Positions 34,700 through 45,079 of a stretch of 64,000 bases of DNA are shown here, piece after piece. Numbering within the stretch: the stretch's first letter is position 1; each line of letters opens with the position of its first letter. Below the pieces are notes generated by a model. That model had not been told where the DNA came from, searched no databases, and saw nothing but the letters and a program-made list of their open reading frames with translations. A program made the position numbers and the translations under genes. Source of the DNA: Gnetum montanum (lineage: Eukaryota > Streptophyta > Gnetopsida > Gnetales > Gnetaceae); NCBI GenBank assembly GCA_015680685.1, contig MNCI01008581.1, forward strand, positions 1,129,833 through 1,193,832. Reading direction: 5' to 3'.

Positions 34700-35647
34700 C
34701 CAAGGTAACAATACCCCTACCAGCAATTGGATCCATATGGCTACTATGTGCAGCAACCAATCTCTCCACACAACTCTGTTGATCACATGACACCACAACA
34801 TCACTATCAGACTCGGGATTATTATAGAACTCCTTATCCTAGGGGAGATAACCCATAGACATACCACCCTCCAAATCCATCTGGAACTCTCACACCAATA
34901 GCTCCATTACCACTTGCTCTAGCGATGCAAGGAAAACTTGCCACTCAACCACAGTAATGCAATGCTACAAGGGTTATGAATCTTTTAGCCACTGCTGGTT
35001 CTGACAACCATATGAAGAGAATACCTTTCTTCAGAACCAATAGTCCAACCAAGCCCTCACAACCACAAGTGGTTGAACCTCTGAATGCCTCCCCATCAAT
35101 TAAGGCTTTAGTGCTTCCTTCAAACCAAACACTGAGCTCAATGCATAAGGTTATGTTAACACATGGAATTACTGATTGGATTAAGGTGGGCCACCTTCCT
35201 AGGAAATTCTCTGATCCTGGAAGCCCTCTAATCTGTCTCCAAGTCACTGGGAATGAACCATGTAAAGCTCTTCTAGACTCAGGTTCCGAAGTCAACTTAA
35301 TATCACAAGAGATGTACAAAGCCTAGAACCTACCTCCATGAAGGAAGAGTAATATTTGACTAGAGATGGCTAACCAGTCCATCATTGTCCCCTTGGGATT
35401 GATGGAGGACATCGTTACCACTGTGTGTGGGTGGTCGTATCTAGCTAATTTCCTAGTAATACAAGTGAATGACGATAAAGGGGACTTCCCAATAATAATG
35501 GGAAGAGCATGGCTAAGTACTATAGATGCATGCCTAGGAATCCATGATCTTTCCTTGGAAATATCCAAGAAGAACACTTTTGGAAAGATCAAGAAGAAGA
35601 AAGTTTCATGCATCACATACAGTGACACAGGGTGCAATTGCATGTAG
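34700..35647 (+). pseudogene. Element B gag C-terminus and aspartic protease
   Basis: The linker reads KRIPFFRTNSPTKPSQPQ (as KIRPFFRTNSPTKPLQSQ in A). The protease active site LLDSGSEVNLISQEMYKA (35271-35324) is intact and ends at a TAG. Downstream are IIVPLGLMEDIVTTVCGW and GDFPIIMGRAWLSTIDACLG (35366-35540). This is the better preserved protease of the A/B pair. The open piece 34976-35326 is 116 codons long. Confidence 0.87.
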
Positions 35648-35764
35648 AGATCATGGGTTATGCAAAGTTTACCATTTCCTACATACAATCGATGTGCACA
35701 AGACATTAATATACAAAATTTCCTGTATGTAGTAGCCACACAATAAGAAGACACCTAGTGGCTG

Positions 35765-36870
35765 ATGGATGATCAAGAGAGCAACTCACTAACGTGCATG
35801 GAACTAACTGAGGGGATAACTAGTGCTTACATTAAAAGCATAGATGCACTAGAGCAAGTTCGTTGCCAACTTATAAGCCTTAACCTTGAAAACATCAACT
35901 GGGGGAAGCTGGAAATTCCTGAGAGATTTAAACAAGAGCCCCTAGATTTGAAACCATTGCCCACCAGTCTAGAGTATATGACCCTCGAAAATGAAAAATC
36001 GGTGATCATCAACGCAAAACTTGTTCCCAAACAAAAAGAAAGACTACTAAAAGTGATAAAAAAGTGGTCAAAAGCCTTTGCCTAGTCATATCCCAAGTTA
36101 ACTGGAATAGATCCTAGGATATGCCAGTATAGGATTTACACTGACCCCTCCATGAAACCTCGAAAATAACCATAAAGGTGATTAAACCCAAAATTCAAGC
36201 AAATAGTAAAAGAAGAAATAGAACAACTTCTTAAGGCTGGGTTCATATATCACATTGCTAATAGCGAATGGGTTAGCTCTCTGGTGATTGTGCCTAAAAA
36301 GGAAGGTAAATGGAGGGTGTGTATCGATTTTAGGCTACTAAACATTGCAACATTTAAGGAACACTTTCCATTTCCATTCATTGACCAAGTCTTAGACACC
36401 ATAGCGGGGCATCACTATTATAGTTTTCTAGATGGCTATAGTGGTTACAACCAAATACAAATAGCCCCAAAAGATCAATCCAAGACAACGTTCACCAGTC
36501 CTTGGGGAACGTTTGCATATAAACAAATGCCATTTGGCTTGTGCAATGCTCCTGCCACATTTCAACACCTGGTTCTAAGCATATTCCAATAGCAGATAGG
36601 AAACAGAGTGGAAGTCTTTATGGAAGAGTTCTCCACTTATGGAACAAGCTTTGATCAAGCCTTGGACATATTAGAGCAAGTGCTGAAAAGATGCGTAGAA
36701 ACCAACTTAAGGCTCAACTGGAAAAGAAGCCATTTGATGGTCCAAGAAGGCATAGTACTTGGGCATAAGATTTCACATTTAGGAATAGAGGTAAACCCAG
36801 ATAAAGATAGGGTCATCCAAGGAATCACCCATCAACTGAAAACTATCAAAGACATTTGATCATTCCTTGG
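35765..36870 (+). pseudogene. Element B reverse transcriptase with Asp-Asp replaced by Glu-Glu
   Basis: The pre-RT segment 35765-36085 (ELTEGITSAYIKSIDALEQV, then DLKPLPTSLEY) leads through a frameshifted stretch to 36284-36592: VPKKEGKWRVCIDFRLLN, HFPFPFIDQVLDTIAG, FLDGYSGYNQIQIAPKDQ, then MPFGLCNAPATFQHLVLS. The active site at 36617-36628 reads F-M-E-E, with GAA GAG where A has GAT GAC, so both metal-binding Asp are Glu. 36608-36859 continues with QVLKRCVETNLRLNWKRSHL and GIVLGHKISHLGIEVNPDK. RT would be inactive even without the stops. Confidence 0.92.
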
Positions 36871-37560
36871 ACACACTGGCCACTATAGGAGATTCATTGA
36901 GAACTTCTCCAAGATTGGCAAACTGTTGGTAGAGCTAACGAAGAAGGATGCACCATTCGAATGGACTAGGGAATGTGAACAAGCATTCAAAACTCTAAAA
37001 CAAAATCTTGTAGAAACTCCCATTCTACAATCCCCTGACTGGTCCAGACCGTTCCATATAATGATTGACACATCCAATTATGCCTTAGGAGTTGTACTTA
37101 CATAGTTAGATGACCAAAAACGTCCTTACTACATCCACTATGAAGTAGGAGTATCGCCGGTGCACAACTTAACTACACAACTACAGAAAAAGAATTAATG
37201 GTTGTAGTGCTTGCACTAGATAATTTTAGGTACTATGTGTTAGGTTAAAAAGTGTTCATCCATATGGATCATAGTGCAATCTGGTTCCTGATGAACAAGC
37301 CAATGGTTAGCCCTCATATTATACGATGGCTGGTAATCCTACAGGAGTTTGATCTAACGATGATTGATTGAAAGGATGTCAAGAATGTAGTTGCAAATCA
37401 TTTATCTTGGTTGCATTAGGACAGCAAAGAGGATGAATATGTAATGTTCGATCATTTTCCTAATGAAGCCCTCTTTGCCAGTGTAGTGAATAACTAAACC
37501 ATGGAAACGAATTGGTATAGTAGCATTCTCACCTATCTCCTTACCCAACAAACACCACAG
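36871..37560 (+). pseudogene. Element B RT connection and RNase H
   Basis: From about 36860 it reads FLGHTGHYRRFIENFSKIG, then EWTRECEQAFKTLKQNL, then FHIMIDTSNYALGVVLT (about 37050), the first RNase H block with its Asp retained. ELMVVVLALDNFRYYVLG and HMDHSAIWFLMNKPMVSP follow (about 37195-37310). Stops and a frameshift (about 37140) interrupt it. The next block, LTMIDxKDVKNVVANHLS (37357-37410), is the usual end of RNase H before integrase. Confidence 0.88.
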
Positions 37561-37599
37561 GAGCTGGACTTTAGAAAGAAACAACAGTTTCTTCATAGA

Positions 37600-38760
37600 G
37601 CCAAGTACTTTATGTAGATCAATAGATAACTTTACAAAGTGTATCTTGATGGCTTGGTTCGATGGTGCATGCCTGAGGTGGACCAACTAAGAGTTCTCCA
37701 AGATGCTCATGAGGGCCCTTATGGGGGTCACTATGCAGGGAGATGAATGGCTATTAAGATCCTGCTTGCAGGATATTACTAGCCAACATTATTTCAGGAT
37801 GCCCATCAATTTGTCCAATCTTGCAAGCATTGTCAACATGATGGGGGAATGACTGCTAGCATGGAGGGTCTGCAACAATGGATTCAACCTTTAGAACCCT
37901 TCGACATTTGGCAAATAGACTTTATGGGACCCATTACACCAATGTCCAATGGAAAAGCTTACATAATTGTTGTTGTAGACTATCAAATGAAATGGGCTGA
38001 AGCAGCTACTGTTATAGACTACACATCATCTACAGCTGCACAATTTGTGCAACAAAAAATCGTAAATAGGTTTGGTGTGCGATGTGCACTTTTCTCAAAT
38101 AATGGAACACACTTCACAGGTTCAAATTTTCTGAAGCTAATGCAATGCTTAAGAGTTGAACATAAATTGACTACACCTTATCACTCCCAAGCTAATGGAC
38201 AAGCTGAGGTCACTAACAGGGAGATCACTAAAATATTGATAAGGACAATTAGCAAGTATAGGCGAGATTGGAGCACTAAACTGAATAATGCTCTTTAGGC
38301 ATACCACTCCACTTGGAAACTCCCTATAGGTTATTCTCCCTATGAGTTAGTGTATGGAAAACTTCCAAAGATTTTGATTCAAAACGAGCTTCGTACACTA
38401 TCCATGGCTTGTGACCTCCACCTCGACCTTGACCTAGCACAAAAACAAATGTTGACAACTTTAAAAGTGCTAGACGAAAATCGATTAGTTGCCCTCTCAT
38501 CAAATGAGTTGCACAAGACATATAACAAGCAACGTCATGACTTGAAAATTCAAAAGGTTAAGTATCATCTAGGAGATAAGGTCCTCTACTAAAACCCCAC
38601 ACATGTGCCACAACACACAAAATTTCAAACACTATGGGAAGGACCTTACATTATTCATACAACCTTTTCTTTAGGGGCCATGACCATATACAAACCTGAG
38701 AGCCCTGATAAGAGATTACTAGTCAATGTGCAATAGACCAAACCCTTCCATGAACTTAGA
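37600..38760 (+). pseudogene. Element B integrase
   Basis: The zinc domain is visible at about 37705-37840 (AHEGPYGGHYAG, then QSCKHCQ: the His pair and Cys pair). The core 37849-38298 is open for 149 codons. The first Asp is in IWQIDFMGPI (37918-37920), the second position is SNNGTHF with Asn for Asp (38098-38100), and the Glu is kept in AEVTNREITKIL (about 38205). 38350-38592 follows with LRTLSMACDLHLDLDLAQ and VKYHLGDKVLY, then a GPYIIHTTFSLGAM block after a stop. Loss of the second Asp disables catalysis. Confidence 0.9.
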
Positions 38761-39841
38761 ACAGATAGTGCACATAATACCTCTGAGAAGGGATAACCCC
38801 ATTCATTATTTTAGATATCCTCCTTTCAACTCAGTCATGGGGGAGATGGCCACCTCTGCTGATCAATCGAGGCCCTCAGTTCCTTTTTATGTTTTTGTTT
38901 TACAAATTTATTTAACTTTTCTTGTTTTTGTTTTGCAAAATCATTCATACTTTCTCATTTCTTTGTATGGTTGTTTATTTTGTTGGGATCGTCACCTGAT
39001 AAGTGCTCCTGAGGGTGGTATGAACTGTATTCTATTGATCGTCGATGTTTGATTTTTACCTTTGAGTTCTAATGTTGATACTAAGGTATGGTTATTTTGA
39101 TTAACAGGTAATAAGTCCACGTCTTCCATGCATCCATGAATTTCTATGGTCTCTCTTGGCTTGGAACTGTATAGTCCCTTTCTTTAAATAATAAAACTAT
39201 CAACAAATTGGTGACTGGGCATTTCTCAAACTAAGGAAGGACTCAAGGATTGAAAAGGGTGTGACTTCAAGGGGATTTGATGCATTTGTGCTGACCATTC
39301 TCTTGGGTGCTTGAATGTTTCCTTCTTGGGTTTTCCTTACCATTCTGATGCTGCTCCATTATCGGGAAGTTGAGCTAATAAAAATAATAATTCTTTGCAT
39401 GGTGTGGTTCTCACACAACAAATAAATAACATGGGAATTCAAAGCACACACCTTAGACAAAATAAAAGGATGAAAATCATTGGTTATGAAATTGGAAATA
39501 CATGTTACCCATGCCTGAAGGTTCCCTCTAACTAAGGCCCTTTCTCGCTTCTTGCTTCTCTATCTCACTCTCCTCGGAATGGTGGTCACTCTTTGTGGAA
39601 GAATTCTTATTGCTTCAAGTGGATGGACTGGGCAAGTGTGTTGATGCAAGGTCACTAGATGTGGTTTTTTTGAGTCTAGATTTGGGATGAGTTCTACTCA
39701 ATCACATTAACCATAAAGTACACAAGGGACTTTACATAACCTTGTTCTTGGGGTTCCATTCCATTCTCTTCTCTCCATATTTCTCCCCATTTTTCCACCT
39801 CATTGTCCATTTTATCATTAGTCTATTTCTAGGTTGATGAA

Positions 39842-40105
39842 TTATTTTTCTTTGGTGAATTCTTGCGGGTAAGTTTTTAACTCTTGCTTCCAAATGACAT
39901 TCCTAGAGCCTAAGAACTCTTTGGTTTGTGGGTTTGTCAAGGCATAAAAGGCATGAAATTGCTTTGGGGAGGACCCACTAGCATTTCTTTTTGGTGCAAT
40001 TGTTAACTTCTTTCCCTTAAACATTTCTTGCAATCGATCATTTCTTGTTTCATCTCCATCCATGACATCCATTTTATTGGTGTTTCCGTTGTTATTTTTT
40101 CCCAT
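39842..40105 (-). CDS. Antisense ORF in element B 3' region (87 residues)
   Basis: Open from an ATG (preceded in frame by TGA) to TAA, antisense to the element. Composition is Lys/Asn/Thr-rich. Blocks shared with A (17706-17966) are NKMDVMDGDETRND, LQEMFKGK, LTIAPK, NASGSSPK, TKEF-GSRNVIWK-ELK and YPQEFTKE. The N-terminus is hydrophilic, with no signal peptide or membrane segment. Just beyond the stop, in another frame, minus 39810-39710 reads EVEKWGEIWREENG then EPQEQGYVKSLVYFMVNVIE, so a longer ancestral protein is possible. I do not recognise the family. It could be an extra ORF like those reported antisense in Tat-branch elements, or chance openness. Confidence 0.5.
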   Translation of the reverse strand: MGKNNNGNTNKMDVMDGDETRNDRLQEMFKGKKLTIAPKRNASGSSPKQFHAFYALTNPQTKEFLGSRNVIWKQELKTYPQEFTKEK

Positions 40106-40595
40106 GTTTCTTGTTTCTCATATTTTTCCATCTTATAGCTACTAAAGGTTTGCTCTTAGTCATGGGGACCCTAGCCCAAATTTTTTAGTTTTCTCCATTT
40201 TACTATTTGCCTAACCCCTACACCTTGGGTAGTCACCTATGATAAATCTCAAAACTAGTTTTTTCCATAACCACAACTCAGCCAATGTGCTTCATATCGA
40301 GGCAAGGTATCAACTACATTGTGGTTTATCTATCCTTGTTCATTTGTATCTATGTTGTGTGTGCAGATGGCAATCATACAAATAATGGACTAGGCTTGGA
40401 GGAAGCACTTAGGATGAACTGGAACTAGAGAATTTATGAAAGGAGCAAGTCTGGTGGCATGGCTATGCATAGATAACAGAAGGCGTAATCTTAGCATTGG
40501 CAGGAACACACTTCATTTTCTTTCTCTCTCTTTCTCTACAAGCTACCAAATAAAGGCTTGGATGTCATTTATGTACGAGTGTTCACCATAATGCT

Positions 40596-40600
40596 GTAAT
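40596..40600. repeat. Target site duplication, element C left
   Basis: GTAAT is repeated at 49744-49748. In A the uninterrupted site reads gttgtaatatgcttattgatc (about 18473), which proves the empty site and both ends of C. Confidence 0.95.
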
Positions 40601-42375
40601 TGTACTAACCTAAATCATCAATGTAAGGTTGGAAGGGAAACAAACACCAAAAGATCGTCAGACAAGCACAGCTGACCCTGCCTTCACTTGAGGGTAAGCT
40701 GAAAAAGAAACAAAGGCAGAGTGCCTTGGATGGTCTGCATGCAAATCAACCAAGGACTTCCTCGAGCATAAACTATGGCTTGCGCTGGGGTTATCGTAAC
40801 TAATGTTTTAAAATGAAAACAATGCACATGAAATGTAAACGGAAAACGTATGTAGAAACTGTATTGTGAATAAAACGTAAACCAAACGTAAACTGAATGT
40901 AAAGCACAAAGTAAATAGAATAAATGGCTATCAAAGCGAACTGTATTGTATTGCTTAGAAAAGATGTGCACTGGTCAAAGTGTAGCTCCACGTGTGGATG
41001 GCAGGTCAAGCGCCAAGCCTCAAGGTGATGTGATGTGATGTGTTTCAGAAGTGCTTGGATGCTAGGAGTCAAGTGTGTCGAGCACCCAAAGATTGCTAGT
41101 TTGAGTTTCCTAAGCTATCAACCTTCAAAATTTCCAACCCCATTTATGTGAATTGACAGGGTATTTATAGGGTTGGGCTGGGCTTGGGTGCAAAATTCAA
41201 GAATGGAATCAATGGCTAAGGGATGAGAGAGAACTGGATTAAGTGACACATGTCTAGTGGATAGTTATACATGATTTGGATTTGTGCCAGCAAGCTACAT
41301 TCTAGACTAGGTGCATTGTATCTTACAACGTGTGACAACTTGCCCAAGCTAGCTTACAACATGTGACAACTTGCCCAAGCTAGCTTACACTCATGGAAGC
41401 ACATGCAATTCGAAGCATAAGAGCTTGTCAAGATCACAAATGATGAAAATTTACAATGAAATGTCAATGTACAACAAGAGAAATTGACTCTGGCTCACTT
41501 GAAACTTCTAGATTTTTGACTTGACTACTGCAAGATGTCAATTCGAGTGGTTTCATGGCTATTTGAAGTGTTTCTTCTTGACAAGAATTTCCAGTGTGAG
41601 TTGATTTTGTCTCAGCATGACTTGAGCGTGCACATGCAACACTCACACTACAGTGTGACCTCAGTGTGTGAACAAAAACTTGCAATTTTTCACCAAATTT
41701 TGAAACTTTGAAGCCTGATTCTTGAAGTGCAAGGATTGCCTAACTGTGATTGACAAATTGAGCCTGAAAGTGCTTTGTTTCGAGCTATTTATGGTAGGTC
41801 ACACTGAAGTCATGCTGCAGCATGACCACGGCGTGACATGCAGTGTGACATGACTCAAAAATGATGTATTTTTTTGAAATTGTGATTTTGAAGCTTGATT
41901 CTTGAGTGCAACTACTGTCTGGCTATAGTTGATCCTGAGAGTGATCTGAAATCTAGAATTTGAGCTTGGATGTGACTTTTTTTGAACCACTTTGATTAGG
42001 TCATGTTGCAGTCACGCTGTAGCATGACATGCGGTGTGACATGTGGCGTGACATGCAGTGTGACCTGTGAAATCTTTGCAAAAACTTGTAATTTTTGAGC
42101 TAAAATCTAGCATTCCTAAAGTTGGGACTAAAAGCTATCAAGGATTTGCTCTGAGGATTACTTGCACGTTGTAGATTAGATCATTTTGGCTCAGGTTTGA
42201 GACTCTGAAAGTTGGTCATGTTGTGGGCAAGCTTCCAACTTGATGGGATGAGAAAACTGGCTTGATTTAGCTTAGCATGGTTTTCATGTCTTAGCCAAAT
42301 TTTTCCTTCCAAAAGCTTGAAAGGGCTTGAGTCATTCTTGTTTCAAAGTATTAGGCTGAAATTAGTGGTGTTTCA
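40601..42375 (-). repeat. Element C 3' LTR
   Basis: 1775 bp, from TGTACTAACC to GTGTTTCA on the plus strand (minus: TGAAACACC...). A minus-strand TATA box TATAAATAC is at 41161-41169. CpG-type motifs GCGTGAC/GTCACGC and their CA/TG derivatives cluster at 41800-42070, including the perfect palindrome gtcatgctgcagcatgac (about 41808-41825). The partner LTR is 48204-49743. Confidence 0.92.
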
Positions 42376-42389
42376 TTGGCCCCTCTTTG
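42376..42389 (-). other. Polypurine tract of element C
   Basis: The plus strand ttggcccctctttg gives minus CAAAGAGGGGCCAA directly upstream of the 3' LTR start TGAAACACC. Position and composition fit the plus-strand primer site and fix the minus orientation. Confidence 0.78.
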
Positions 42390-43795
42390 TTGATGCCTAG
42401 AAGAATCTACCCGAGAGGCATCAATAAAGAAGTGCAAAACACCATGAACAAACAAGCATCAATCATTAACCATCCACCCTTGGCCGAATGTCATCGCATC
42501 GTTTTCAAAAGTACATGGGATTGAGGGAATGTGGTTCAAGATGCAAGGGAATCATTTGTAACTAGGAAAGCCAGGAGGTTAAGGACTATGATTGCTGCCG
42601 GGATTGTGGGAGAGGAAGTTCTCTCACATGAATGAGCTACATCCTTGGTCCTTGTCAATAGCCAATGTTCAGCAGACTCAAAGCCAAGACATAGGAGGTG
42701 CATTTTTTGGAGAAATGGGACTCTTATGGGATGTTTACAGGGCCCATTGTAAACAACCAAAGCCACGTGATGATGCACAACATGGTCTCTTTGAGCCATG
42801 AGTGTAACTATTTTCCAAGACAATTACCTTCTCGCCTGGGGCTTATATGAGAATAGCCAACAGTCTTTTGTTTATGATGTCAATAGGGTCATGAAGACCT
42901 TTTCCGTGCATTTTTATCTTTGACCTTTTTGTTCTTTTTCTTTTTTGTTTGTTTCTTCTTTTCCTTTGTTTTTGTTTTCTTTTTTCTTTTCCTTTTTTTT
43001 TATTTTTCTTTTCTCAATCTTTTTGAAAGAGCTTACTTTTTGTGCCGTGCTCGTGTTTGAGTGTTTGAATTTTGCATCATGTACTATGTACTGTGTTTTG
43101 TGTTACAACTGCTTAGAGAGTCACAGTATGCAACAGTGTATCAAGAGTTTTGAACTGAGTGGAATTTATCCAGGGGTTTAATTGAATAGGACAATTGGGA
43201 CATGATGGCGAAATAGGGGATGTATTAGGAGTTGGGAATGTACTTATGAACAGATTGATTAACCCAGTTACATGCGTTAGGAAGAATGTGATACCTTGTC
43301 GTCACAATAAAGTGCATCTATGTACGAATGCCTCAGGAGTGTCATCCTGCAAACACAACTCCAAGAAGACAAGAAAAACACAAATGAATCAATTAACTAA
43401 GCACTTTAAACCAGGAGATGGAGTCACCACATGTAATTTTCAAAGCAAACAGAATTATGAACAACATCAGCTTCATTAGTGTCCATGAGATGAATCATGC
43501 AGCAAGTCTTTGTGGAACATGCACAGCCAATTGCAACAACATATCTTTTCAAACTTTGCCTGGTCATCAATGATGTTGCCAATTTATACTCTTAGCGGAC
43601 TATTGTGGATTAGTTTTACGTCATAACCCTTTGGACGGTGCCAATTTAGCATCGTAGCGGATGATACATTGCTAGTTTCTAATCATAGCGGACTGTGAAG
43701 AGGCAAACCAATTTATAGTCTTAGTGGACTCTGGATGCTAATTTCACATCATGGTAGATAGATATGGCATTTTAGTGTCATACTGGACAGAGCTC
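42390..43795. other. Element C 3' interior without pol
   Basis: No recognisable pol domain. The short plus frame around 42540-42650 reads VQDARESFVTRKARRLRT then MIAAGIVGEEVLSHE. It looks protein-like, but I cannot assign it. A plus-strand polypyrimidine tract covers about 42925-43025, and the open frame 42945-43181 is partly its translation. 43560-43795 holds diverged units with ccaatttatactcttagcgg that grade into the tandem array. Confidence 0.55.
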
Positions 43796-44288
43796 TGTGG
43801 TATTAGTTTTAAGTCATGATGCTAGGACTGTTCTGTGGTATCAATTTTAAGTCATGATGCCAGGATTATTCTGTGGTATTAGTTTTAATTCATGATGCCA
43901 GGACTTTTCTATGGTATCAATTTTAAGTCATGATGCTAGGACTTTTCTATGGTATCAGTTTTAAGTCATGATGCCAGGACTTTTCTGTGGTATCAGTTTT
44001 AAGACATGATGTTAGGATTGTTCTGTGGTATCAGTTTTAAGTCATGATGCCAGGACTTTTTTGTGGTATCAGTTTTAAATCATGATGCTAGGACTGTTCT
44101 GTGGTATTAATTTTAAGTCATCATGCTAGGACTGTTTTGTGGTATCAGTTTTAAGTTATAATGCCAAGACTTTTTTGTGGTATTAGTTTTAAGTCATGAT
44201 GCTAGGACTTTTCTGTGGTATCAGTTTTAAGTCATGATGCTAGGACTTTTCTATGGTATCAGTTTTAAGTCATGATGCTAGGACTTTC
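43796..44288. repeat. 13-copy tandem repeat, 38 bp unit
   Basis: Units start at 43796, 43834, 43872, 43910, 43948, 43986, 44024, 44062, 44100, 44138, 44176, 44214 and 44252. The unit is tgtggtatcagttttaag followed by tcatgatgctaggacttttc. The period is constant at 38, with the last unit one base short. There are no spacers, so this is a minisatellite and not a CRISPR array. It lies in the 3' interior of C, where Tat/Ogre elements are known to carry tandem repeats. Confidence 0.95.
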
Positions 44289-44739
44289 TGTGCTTACCTT
44301 GCTTGTGTAAGGTGTGATGATGCATGCATGATCATGCATGTGCCTGCAAGATCCTACAAAGATCAACTAGAAATAAAGCAACATCAAGCGACACCTATTG
44401 TAAATAGAGTAAAAATATGTGAATGAAAGAAAAGAAATGAAAACAGTGATAGTTTTAGGCTGTTCTGGGCCGTAAGCTAGTTTAAGGCCTCTTCAGGCCA
44501 TGTGTTTTTGTAGTTTTATGTTTTAGGGGGCATGCAAGGCTTAGGATCCTCTGGGAGACTGTTGGCTTCACCACTCATTCAGGTGTGTTAGCCTTAGGCA
44601 TTGTGTTGGTTACCGTAGGTGTACCACCAGGAAACTCTTCTTCCAAAACTTATGCCATGTCTATGTCATGGATAGTCGAAGAGGAGATGTTATCACCATG
44701 GATGATAACTTGACCACCTTTATATGGAAGGTGGATTTC

Positions 44740-45075
44740 CTAGTGGATGGGAGAGGATATGGCTCTTAGTTGGGCTAGCCAAGGCCTGCCTAGAATCATG
44801 TTCAAACCTAGCATCTCTTCTATGACAATGAAATTTGCACTAGTGGGGAATTGCTCTCCCGCCACAAAGGCTAAGTTGATTATACCTTTGATTGTGACAT
44901 GTGACCTGTTGGAGGATTTTAGACACGTGGTTTTGGTTGGCCTGATTTCATCTACTAGGCCTAGATTATCGATGATGGAGTATAGGACTACGTTTGTTGC
45001 TGCACCATCATCAACATGTAATCTATGGATGGTGCACTACCCAACATGAATGCTAATGGATAGTGGAGCTGTAGT
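44740..45075 (-). pseudogene. Element C aspartic protease
   Basis: Minus 45016-44999 reads VDDGAA, where retropepsins of this branch have V-D-G/S-G-A-A. It is followed by TNVVLYSIIDNLGL. About 44850-44771 reads FIVIEEMLGLNMILGRPWLA, the distal [IV]LGRPWL block. The fold would cut gag from the rest. Stops near 45060 and 45130 separate it from gag. Nothing recognisable as RT follows, although in autonomous relatives RT would. Confidence 0.85.
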
Positions 45076-45079
45076 AACC

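Larger units (their letters stand above)
38761..40600 (+). other. Element B 3' region up to the C insertion
   Basis: Aligns with A 16601-18478. It begins with tcagtcatgggggaga (38831-38846). Conserved non-coding blocks include gtgtgacttcaaggggattt (about 39259; A about 17109). The antisense frame is at 39842-40105. The remainder of the region resumes after C at 49744-49848. Confidence 0.75.

Noticed and set aside
42536-42823. Possible captured host gene in C (95-codon minus ORF overlapping a 69-codon plus ORF)
   Set aside because: Parts look protein-like on the plus strand, but I recognise no family and the frames are short and broken. Left as unassigned interior of C.
43796-44288. Regular 38 bp repeats resembling a CRISPR array
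   Set aside because: The repeats are directly adjacent with no spacers, and lie inside a plant retrotransposon. It is a minisatellite.
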